Positions 1 to 5,077 of a stretch of DNA of 5,186 bases are shown here, one piece after another. The position numbers and the translations under genes were made by a program. How positions within the stretch are numbered: position 1 is the first letter of the stretch; each line of letters begins with the position of its first letter. Origin of the DNA: Thermoprotei archaeon (lineage in GTDB: Archaea; Thermoproteota; Thermoprotei; QMSL01; B3-G16). Below the pieces are notes generated by a model. It did not search any database. It had not been told where the DNA came from and saw nothing but the letters and a program-made list of their open reading frames with translations. Location: NCBI GenBank assembly GCA_003649665.1, contig QMSL01000103.1, positions 1 through 5,186 of the forward strand. Direction: 5' to 3'.

Positions 1-128
1 CTACTAGGACCATCGATGTGAAGAAGATAATTACTCACAAGTTACCATTAAGTATGGCGAAGAGGGCATTTGAAATAGCCGATAAGAAGGAGGAAAACGC
101 ATTGAAGGTATTAGTACTTCCCTCGTAG
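1..128 (+). CDS. Zinc-type medium-chain alcohol/polyol dehydrogenase, C-terminal fragment
   Basis: This is the last 41 codons of a gene that begins outside the window; the first complete codon is at base 3 and the stop is TAG at 126-128. The visible tail contains TIDVKKIITHKLPL, then MAKRAFEIADKKEENALKV and a short hydrophobic end. This is the typical C-terminus of the medium-chain dehydrogenase/reductase superfamily (alcohol, sorbitol, threonine or glucose dehydrogenase type). There, a 'seat-of-the-domain' segment (I-x-H-x-x-P-L) is followed by an A-F-E helix and a final K-V/A-hydrophobic strand. These enzymes oxidise an alcohol or polyol with NAD(P)+ in the cytoplasm. The catalytic and cofactor-binding parts are not in the window, so substrate, cofactor and zinc content cannot be judged. 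Its last 18 bases overlap the end of the opposing ACT-V4R gene. Confidence 0.75.
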   Translation, partial: TRTIDVKKIITHKLPLSMAKRAFEIADKKEENALKVLVLPS

Positions 129-920
129 AGGAATTCTGAATTCGCAATATTCATCTCCTTTTGCAATACACTTTATCTCTTCAGCGTCTGCTATTTCTAT
201 GCCGAGTAAAGTACTTAGAAGTCCTATTATATAGCCCTTTATGAAGAAGCACATAGGCTCTCCCATCTTGAACTTCATCCTCAGCGCTTCGAATGAGTTA
301 TATATCCTGACCACTATGACGTCATCCCTTAGACTTACTACCTCAGGAATACCCCAACCGTACGCGAGAATTATGTTTAGTATTTCTCGTATTGCATCTT
401 TCTCAACACCACCAGCCAGGTACCTTAAGAACATACGTGCGTCCTCTGCACCTAATGCTTTGCCTTGATGGAACATGAAGCTAGCTCCCGCATCTCTCCA
501 CTCCTCATATAGTCTACTTATTAATTCACTAAACGAGTCTCTATTGATTAATATCATATCGACCTCTCCGCATCCTGAAGTCATTGGATAGCCCAATCCA
601 TCTATTATCACTTTATTGACTTTTTTCTCCTTTACTAGGACATCATCAACAAACCCCAAATTTCTTATTTCATCTATTAACTCATTAAGCGTTATGTCGG
701 ACTTAGATATGTCGATAAAGGCTATAATAAACCTTCGCTCATTTCGTGAGGAGAAGTTGAGGGCCAATATCCTTATATTATGTTTTGCTAAAATTCGAGA
801 TATTCTAGCTAGGACTCCGGGTTCAGGCATTATTCTAGCGCTTATGGCTATCTCAACTATATCTTGATCAGGTGATGGGAATAAGTAACAAATAACGTCC
901 TTGGGAACCATCTTCTTCAC
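111..920 (-). CDS. ACT domain-V4R domain protein (putative small-molecule-binding regulator)
   Basis: A 269-residue two-domain protein with no membrane segment or signal peptide. Residues about 20-96 form an ACT domain: strand IVEIAISARI, the turn PEPGVLARISRIL with its ligand-site glycine, and then the helix and strand repeats. Residues about 105-265 match the V4R (4-vinyl-reductase-like) domain: an early GLGYPMTSGCGEVD segment, AYGWGIPEVV at 186-195, a strand ending NSFEA, then MCFFIKGYIIGLLSTLLG and the closing CIAKGDEYCEF. Cys224, Cys251 and Cys259 are the likely metal- or ligand-binding cysteines of this family. ACT and V4R domains typically bind amino acids, or hydrophobic or other small ligands, so a sensory or regulatory role is inferred; no DNA-binding domain is visible. 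The start is GTG at 920, because an in-frame TAA lies two codons upstream (924-926); ATG at 911 is the alternative. It follows the LOR/SDH-like gene after 62 bases. The ligand is unknown. Confidence 0.85.
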   Translation of the reverse strand: MKKMVPKDVICYLFPSPDQDIVEIAISARIMPEPGVLARISRILAKHNIRILALNFSSRNERRFIIAFIDISKSDITLNELIDEIRNLGFVDDVLVKEKKVNKVIIDGLGYPMTSGCGEVDMILINRDSFSELISRLYEEWRDAGASFMFHQGKALGAEDARMFLRYLAGGVEKDAIREILNIILAYGWGIPEVVSLRDDVIVVRIYNSFEALRMKFKMGEPMCFFIKGYIIGLLSTLLGIEIADAEEIKCIAKGDEYCEFRIPLRGKY

Positions 921-943
921 ATTTTACTAATGTATAGCCTCCT

Positions 944-951
944 TATTTTAA
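944..951 (-). promoter_or_regulatory. Probable TATA box of the ACT-V4R gene
   Basis: On the minus strand this reads TTAAAATA and is preceded by ACC, a BRE-like position. Its centre lies about 27.5 bases upstream of the GTG at 920, the usual TATA-to-transcription-start distance in archaea. Transcription would therefore begin at or next to the start codon, giving a leaderless mRNA. It sits in the 62-base gap after the LOR/SDH-like gene, so the ACT-V4R gene may be transcribed both from here and by read-through. Confidence 0.45.
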
Positions 952-982
952 GGTAGCGTCCTATGGGATATCTGAACTTAGT

Positions 983-1978
983 TTAACTGACAGTTGAACT
1001 CCCTTCCTGTTCTATAAATCGTACTAGTTCTCTGAGAAAGAGACCTACATCGCTGTTTATGCATATTGTTTGCTTCGAACCACGATCATATATTTTTATT
1101 AAGACGGATGGATTTATATCAACGACAACTAATGTCACATCATAGGGGAGCATGTTTGCAACCCCAATTACGAGAAGAGCACTCGCAAGACCTAGTACTA
1201 AGTCCACGCCCTTCGTTATCTCCGCTCTTATAATATCCTGCGCCTTTATCATATCGGTTATCGTATCCTTTAAGGGGCCATCATCCCTTATGGAGCCTAC
1301 TATTATGTATTTAACATTGTTTACAACGCATTCATACATTATACCGTCCCTTACTAGGCCTGTTTTTACTGCGTTCGCTATAGAGCCCAAGGAGTTCACT
1401 TTATTTATAGTCCATATGTGATGTGCATGATGTACATAGCGGCCATTCTTTAAAGAACGACCGAGAGATGTACCATAAATCGATGCTTCCATATCATGAA
1501 CCGCTAAGCCGTTCCCTGTAATTAAAACATCTACAAATCCCATCCTTATAAGCTTAGCAAGAGCTTCCCTTCCACCGGCATGTACTACGGCTGGACCTGC
1601 AACTACGAATATCCTTCCCCCTTTGCCTTTAATGGATTTAATAAGCTTTGCAACATCCCTAGCCATGATCCATGCAGGCCTCTCAGGCGATATGGGACTC
1701 GTCATGAATTCTAATTCGCCTTCTTCAATGACTCCTTTATTGCCGACCACTATTAGATCTCCTTTCTTAACCTTTCTTGGCTCAAGACAGATTGCCTCTT
1801 CCTTAAGGGGATCAACTACAATGCAACAGTCCATCCTTATGTTCTTTACGGGAATTAGCTTTCCTTTAAGGCATATTTTGGTCTTTCTATTGCTCGTAAC
1901 AAAGAAGCCCTCGGGAAGTATACCATCGTCTGGAGCAGGAGCTAAATTCACCTCCTCCATCTTCGCATCCCTAAACAC
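983..1978 (-). CDS. LOR/SDH-like (TIGR00300, ornithine-cyclodeaminase-related) NAD-binding protein, lacking the usual N-terminal domain
   Basis: A 331-residue protein clearly of the TIGR00300/LOR-SDH family. That family includes the ornithine cyclodeaminase part of cyanobacterial AgrE/ArgZ and archaeal NAD-dependent ornithine cyclodeaminase (ornithine to proline plus ammonia). Family landmarks in order are DDGILPEGFFVTSN (17-30), FMTSPISPERP (91-101), the Rossmann-type VVAGPAVVHAGG (125-136), GNGLAVHDMEASIYGTSLG (155-173), VGSIRDDGPLKDTITD (227-242), VVVDINP (284-290) and IYDRGSKQ followed by SDVGLFL. It begins directly at the DDG(V/I)LPEGF block, so the roughly 80-90-residue N-terminal LOR/SDH domain of full-length members (about 400 residues, from memory) is absent. 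The segment normally close to TMLHSIA-x-GN is SALLVIGVAN here, so catalysis may differ. The start is GTG at 1978, 3 bases after the upstream stop and with no clear ribosome-binding site. ATG at 1960 (Met7), with AGGG 8 bases before it, is an equally good start. The substrate is uncertain. Confidence 0.8.
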   Translation of the reverse strand: MFRDAKMEEVNLAPAPDDGILPEGFFVTSNRKTKICLKGKLIPVKNIRMDCCIVVDPLKEEAICLEPRKVKKGDLIVVGNKGVIEEGELEFMTSPISPERPAWIMARDVAKLIKSIKGKGGRIFVVAGPAVVHAGGREALAKLIRMGFVDVLITGNGLAVHDMEASIYGTSLGRSLKNGRYVHHAHHIWTINKVNSLGSIANAVKTGLVRDGIMYECVVNNVKYIIVGSIRDDGPLKDTITDMIKAQDIIRAEITKGVDLVLGLASALLVIGVANMLPYDVTLVVVDINPSVLIKIYDRGSKQTICINSDVGLFLRELVRFIEQEGSSTVS

Positions 1979-1981
1979 GAA

Positions 1982-3295
1982 TTAAATTTTGGTATTTAAG
2001 AACTTTAAGGCGATTCTCTCACTTATGGATGCCATTTCGCTTATCTTAACGTTATCAAAGCCAACTATGCAGCTCCTTATCCTATTGTTAAGAGGGGATT
2101 TTAAATCTCTTGGAATCCCTTTATATCCACATAGTACGCCGTATATGGATCCAACGGTAGCACCATTGCAGTCAGTATCCCAACCACCCATTACGGCTAT
2201 CGTGACGGCTTTTCTAAAGTTTCCTTCACCCCAGAGAATACCAATGGTTACCAATACTGCATTATTTATTGTATGAACTGGACTGTATCTTCCGTAATGG
2301 TTTATAGCATTATCGATCGCCTCCTCCCATGTTAAACCTTCATGCCACCATTCGATAACCTGAGATATTGCCTTGTGGAGACGAGACGTTTTAGGTATTT
2401 CAGAAAGCCCGACTTTTACTATTTCCTCTAAATCATCTAATACGAAGGCTGCAGCAATCATGGCGCTTACAAACATCTCGCCGTATATTCCGTTCTTTGT
2501 ATGAGATAGGCAGGCATCGCGATATGCGAGCTCAGCAGCTTTTCCAGGAGCTCCAGGACATGCATATCCCCACGCATCAGCTCTAATCTGAGCTCCTATC
2601 CATTCCCTATATGGGTTCAGATATGTTGCTGTCATCGGAGGTTCTATACCTAAAACTAGGTTTCTATAAGCCATACGCTCGGCTGTATATACCATGTTGT
2701 AAGGCAACTTTGAGAGCCAGTAGAGACCTATATCCTTAGTTGTTACATCAAATCCTTTTTCATTTAAGATTATTGTATTGAGTATCGTATAGTCTATATC
2801 ATCATCGCGTTCAACTTGAGTTATATTGCCTCTAGTAAGCGCTCTCTTCCATCTTAGCTCTTCCTCTGTGAATGCGCGTTCCGGGAAATATCCATTAAGA
2901 GGATATTCTCCTATTTTCCTTAAGGAGTTCATTATTTTCTCTCTGCTCCATCCTTCTACAGGCTTCCCTATCATGCATCCAATGCACCTGCCAACCCAAC
3001 CTCCCAGTATTTTATCATGAAGTGAATCCTTACGTACCTTGTCGATGAGTTCTTTAGGTCTTCCTTCACATAGCGCGTGTATCTGAGCTAAGCTTGATGG
3101 CTCGACGAATGGGTAATCGGAGCGAAGTGGAGCTTCCCTTAACTTAAAATAAAACCTCATGAGCTCGCTTACCTCCATTTTAATGTTCACAAAATCTTCC
3201 TTAAACCTCGTTACATCATAACCTTCCTCTTCAAGCTGTTTAAGTTCATCAGATATGAGTCTTCTTAGCTCATTTACATTAAATGGCGTGAACAT
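1982..3295 (-). CDS. ADP-ribosylglycohydrolase-family protein (DraG-like fold) with N-terminal extension
   Basis: A 437-residue cytoplasmic protein, longer than the roughly 300 residues of simple DraG/ARH enzymes. Residues 1-92 are a charged helical extension that includes PFVEPSSLAQI. The family core starts at KILGGWVGRCIGCMIGKPVEG (96-115), the G-x-x-x-G-D/C-x-x-G-x-P-x-E signature. Predicted metal-site motifs are RDDDIDYT (163-170), in place of the usual T-D-D-T region; IRADAWGYACPG (237-248); SHTKNGIYGEMF (264-275); and GGWDTDCNGATVGSIYG (370-386), equivalent to GGDTDTNAA. The family cleaves N- or O-glycosidic bonds to ADP-ribose with two magnesium ions. This extended subgroup is often seen near sugar-catabolic genes, so the true substrate may be another riboside or glycoside (inference). 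ATG at 3295 is supported by GGAG at a good distance. It is the first gene of a leftward transcription unit, 3 bases ahead of the LOR/SDH-like gene and divergent from the ROK kinase. Confidence 0.85.
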   Translation of the reverse strand: MFTPFNVNELRRLISDELKQLEEEGYDVTRFKEDFVNIKMEVSELMRFYFKLREAPLRSDYPFVEPSSLAQIHALCEGRPKELIDKVRKDSLHDKILGGWVGRCIGCMIGKPVEGWSREKIMNSLRKIGEYPLNGYFPERAFTEEELRWKRALTRGNITQVERDDDIDYTILNTIILNEKGFDVTTKDIGLYWLSKLPYNMVYTAERMAYRNLVLGIEPPMTATYLNPYREWIGAQIRADAWGYACPGAPGKAAELAYRDACLSHTKNGIYGEMFVSAMIAAAFVLDDLEEIVKVGLSEIPKTSRLHKAISQVIEWWHEGLTWEEAIDNAINHYGRYSPVHTINNAVLVTIGILWGEGNFRKAVTIAVMGGWDTDCNGATVGSIYGVLCGYKGIPRDLKSPLNNRIRSCIVGFDNVKISEMASISERIALKFLNTKI

Positions 3296-3300
3296 TTTCT

Positions 3301-3304
3301 CTCC
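3301..3304 (-). promoter_or_regulatory. Ribosome-binding site of the ADP-ribosylglycohydrolase-like gene
   Basis: The minus strand reads GGAG followed by AGAAA and then the ATG. The 5-base spacing fits an archaeal Shine-Dalgarno site and fixes the start at 3295. With the TATA box placed upstream, this site would lie at the very 5' end of the transcript. Confidence 0.5.
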
Positions 3305-3328
3305 AAAATATTATTCAGAGCTTAAGGC

Positions 3329-3336
3329 TTTATATT
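3329..3336 (-). promoter_or_regulatory. Probable TATA box of the ADP-ribosylglycohydrolase-like gene
   Basis: The minus strand reads AATATAAA, a good archaeal TATA match, centred about 37 bases upstream of the ATG at 3295. Transcription would start about 10 bases before the ATG, leaving just enough leader for the GGAG ribosome-binding site. It probably drives the glycohydrolase-like and LOR/SDH-like genes together. Confidence 0.5.
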
Positions 3337-3421
3337 CTACCTTAGCTATTCCACTCCTACAGATAGGCGTCCTCTTTTTTCTCTCTCAAATCAAAGACAT
3401 TAGCGTAGTGTCAAGTGGCAG

Positions 3422-3436
3422 AAATAAAATTAAATT
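3422..3436 (+). promoter_or_regulatory. Probable TATA region of the ROK kinase gene
   Basis: This is an AT-only stretch (AAATAAAATTAAATT) on the plus strand. Its 3' half is centred about 37 bases upstream of the TTG start, the same distance as for the divergent glycohydrolase-like gene. The predicted transcript would start near 3457, leaving a leader of about 10 bases. The exact TATA octamer cannot be fixed by eye. Confidence 0.4.
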
Positions 3437-3456
3437 CTGAGATGCGATCTTATCTT

Positions 3457-3462
3457 AAGGGA
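3457..3462 (+). promoter_or_regulatory. Ribosome-binding site that supports the TTG start of the ROK kinase
   Basis: AAGGGA lies 5 bases before TTG at 3468. An in-frame TAA at 3456-3458 rules out any start further upstream. The next possible downstream starts would remove the nucleotide-binding DLGATN motif, so TTG is the only sensible initiation codon. Confidence 0.5.
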
Positions 3463-3467
3463 TCAAG

Positions 3468-4448
3468 TTGAAGAGAGTATATGCTATAGGAGTCGATCTA
3501 GGAGCAACAAACGTGAGAGTTGCGTTGGGAGATTCAAATGGGAGAATTATCAAGAAAATTGTAGAACCGACTGTTAGAAAGGGAGATAAGTATGCTCTAA
3601 GTAATCAAATAATATCAATGATAAAGAGATTAGTAAGTCCAAGTGAATTGAAGAAAGTACGTGGGATTGGAATTGGATCAATAGGACCATTGGATATAAA
3701 GTCGGGAAAGATATTACTAGCACCTAACCTAGGACTTAGAGATGTTCCTTTAGCGAAGCCTATATCTGAGGAGTTCAATCTACCAGTTTACGTATTGAAC
3801 GACTGCGTTGCTGCAGTAGTTGGTGAGAAGACCTTTGGTGCAGGAAAGAGAATAGATAATCTAGTATACGTCACAATTAGTACAGGAATAGGGTGTGGAG
3901 TCTATGTTAATGGTCATCTCCTATTAGGGAAAGATGGTAATGCACATGAGGTAGGACATATAGTTATAGACTATGAGGGAAGACTTATTTGTGGCTGTGG
4001 TAAGAGGGGGCATTGGGAAGCATATTGCTCTGGTAGGAACATACCCAAGTTTGCTAAGCTCTTAATTGAGGAGATGCCCCAAGAGGAAGTCAGAAAGAGT
4101 AAGTTGTTTAGTACAGGCAAATCTATTGAAGAACTAACAGCTAGAGATATCTACGATGCAGCTAAGAGTGGTGATAAAGTCGCACTTAAAATTGTAAATG
4201 AGGTAGGAAGGCTTAATGCCATTGGTATTGCGAATATAATCAACGCTTATGACCCTACATTAATAACGCTAGGGGGAAGCGTAACGCTATATAACGAGGA
4301 GCTAGTTCTAGAACCGATAAAGAAATACCTAAATGACTACGTCGTGAACAGACCTCCTGAGATAAGGGTAACGCCGTTGAGAGAGAACATAGTACTGTAT
4401 GGTGCTATTGCATTAGTCTTCAATCCTCCGCCTATACCAGCGCCTTAA
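3468..4448 (+). CDS. ROK-family sugar kinase (probable ATP-dependent hexokinase/glucokinase)
   Basis: A 326-residue cytoplasmic kinase of the ROK family, full length for the group. It has the phosphate-1 loop GVDLGATNVRVALGD (8-22), LNDCVAA (110-116) with the probable catalytic base Asp112, and the phosphate-2 loop VTISTGIGCGVYVNG (135-149). These are followed by the sugar-binding EVGH (161-164), the zinc-site motif CGCGKRGHWEAYCSG (175-189) and the adenosine-side glycines LGGSV (268-272). ROK enzymes transfer phosphate from ATP to glucose, other hexoses, fructose or N-acetylated amino sugars. The archaeal members characterised so far are mostly broad-range hexokinases, which is the best guess here. 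The third position of the CxCGxxGC zinc motif is His182 instead of Cys. The protein ends in a short proline-rich tail (NPPPIPAP). It starts with TTG at 3468. It is divergent from the glycohydrolase-like gene and convergent with the HD gene. Sugar specificity is not readable from the sequence. Confidence 0.9.
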   Translation: MKRVYAIGVDLGATNVRVALGDSNGRIIKKIVEPTVRKGDKYALSNQIISMIKRLVSPSELKKVRGIGIGSIGPLDIKSGKILLAPNLGLRDVPLAKPISEEFNLPVYVLNDCVAAVVGEKTFGAGKRIDNLVYVTISTGIGCGVYVNGHLLLGKDGNAHEVGHIVIDYEGRLICGCGKRGHWEAYCSGRNIPKFAKLLIEEMPQEEVRKSKLFSTGKSIEELTARDIYDAAKSGDKVALKIVNEVGRLNAIGIANIINAYDPTLITLGGSVTLYNEELVLEPIKKYLNDYVVNRPPEIRVTPLRENIVLYGAIALVFNPPPIPAP

Positions 4449-4457
4449 GCAAATAAC

Positions 4458-5009
4458 CTAGAGGCCTAATTTATCATGGATCTCCTTAAGGGCTTCAAGA
4501 CCAAGCTCTAGGAACTCCTCTAGTGATAAGCCTAGCTCCTCACATAATTTTATCTTATTCCTATCTACACCTCTTGCAAAGTCCTTTTGCTTAAATTTAC
4601 GCCTTAAGGTAGATAGCTTTATCTCCTCTATCTTCTTATGTGGCATAACTAATGCTGTGGCTACGATTAGTCCTGAGAGTTGATCAGCTGCTTTTAACGC
4701 CTTAGCTAAATCGCTATCGCACTTAAAGCCTGTTAAATCGTTATGAGCCTTTATAGCATCTAGAGCCTCTTTTGGTAACTTGCCTTCAAGCATCTCAGCT
4801 GCCTTAATTCCATGAATTTCCATATCGCCTTTAACTATGTCGTAATCTAAGTCATGAAGGAGCCCTGTTAGACTCCATAACGTCTCATCCTTACCAAGAC
4901 GTTTGGCTAATTTCCTCATTATTGCCTCTACTGCAAGCATATGTTTTACTAGCTTATCGTTACGGACATTTTCCTTGATGAGATTGAGGGCCTCTTCTCT
5001 AGAGATCAT
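4458..5009 (-). CDS. HD-domain (HDIG-type) putative metal-dependent phosphohydrolase
   Basis: A 183-residue soluble protein of the small stand-alone HD superfamily present in both bacteria and archaea. The metal and catalytic residues are in the expected order: His23 in KLVKHMLAVE, His52-Asp53 in GLLHDLDYD, His66 in MEIHGIKAAEML, His89 in IKAHND, and Asp109 in KAADQLSGL. The C-terminal part (VMPHKKIEEIKLSTLRRKFKQ... CEELGLSLEEFLELGLEAL) is the conserved tail of this subgroup. HD proteins hydrolyse phosphate esters, often of nucleotides, but this subgroup has no firmly established substrate that I know of. The start is ATG at 5009, with GGTGTGA 6 bases upstream as a weak ribosome-binding site. 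It is separated by 69 bases from the oxidoreductase gene upstream and converges on the ROK kinase with 9 bases between the stops. Confidence 0.85.
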   Translation of the reverse strand: MISREEALNLIKENVRNDKLVKHMLAVEAIMRKLAKRLGKDETLWSLTGLLHDLDYDIVKGDMEIHGIKAAEMLEGKLPKEALDAIKAHNDLTGFKCDSDLAKALKAADQLSGLIVATALVMPHKKIEEIKLSTLRRKFKQKDFARGVDRNKIKLCEELGLSLEEFLELGLEALKEIHDKLGL

Positions 5010-5026
5010 GTGACTTCACACCGTAA

Positions 5027-5050
5027 GGAAAAGTAAAAGGATAAAAATTT
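5027..5050 (-). terminator. Possible T-rich terminator of the upstream oxidoreductase gene
   Basis: On the minus strand, about 30 bases after the oxidoreductase stop, there are three T runs in a row (TTTTT, TTTT, TTTT) separated by a few bases and with no hairpin. Archaeal transcription often ends at such T tracts. The same DNA overlaps the likely promoter of the HD gene, so the assignment is tentative. Confidence 0.3.
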
Positions 5051-5052
5051 AA
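5045..5052 (-). promoter_or_regulatory. Probable TATA box of the HD-domain gene
   Basis: The minus strand reads TTAAATTT, preceded by ACC, and is centred about 39.5 bases before the ATG at 5009. Transcription would start about 12-13 bases before the ATG, close to the GGTGTGA ribosome-binding site (5016-5022). The octamer ACCTTAAA is shared with the promoter of the ACT-V4R gene. Confidence 0.4.
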
Positions 5053-5077
5053 GGTTTTAAGTGAGACACGCGATGTT

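Noticed and set aside
1948..1955. Perfect GGAGGTGA (minus strand), a strong Shine-Dalgarno-like sequence
   Set aside because: It lies inside the first codons of the LOR/SDH-like gene (Met-Glu-Glu-Val-Asn) and no start codon follows at a usable distance, so it is probably a coding coincidence.
1982..1984. Frameshifted fusion of the glycohydrolase-like and LOR/SDH-like genes
   Set aside because: Each protein reaches a natural family end or beginning and the families are not known as fusions, so two adjacent genes explain the junction better.
1623..1985. A 120-codon open frame on the plus strand
   Set aside because: It lies fully opposite the well-supported LOR/SDH-like gene, its translation resembles no family, and its composition is that of an antisense frame.
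3375..3380. T6 run as a plus-strand terminator
   Set aside because: No plus-strand gene ends just before it; it lies between two divergent promoters.
3255..3440. A 61-codon plus-strand frame spanning the start of the glycohydrolase-like gene and the divergent promoter region
   Set aside because: It overlaps the supported start and TATA box of the opposing gene, has no convincing ribosome-binding site and looks like chance.
3446..3464. Inverted repeat around CTTAAG flanked by two GATC sites upstream of the ROK start
   Set aside because: Only the central six bases and the GATC ends are symmetric; the arms do not pair, so it is too weak to call an operator.
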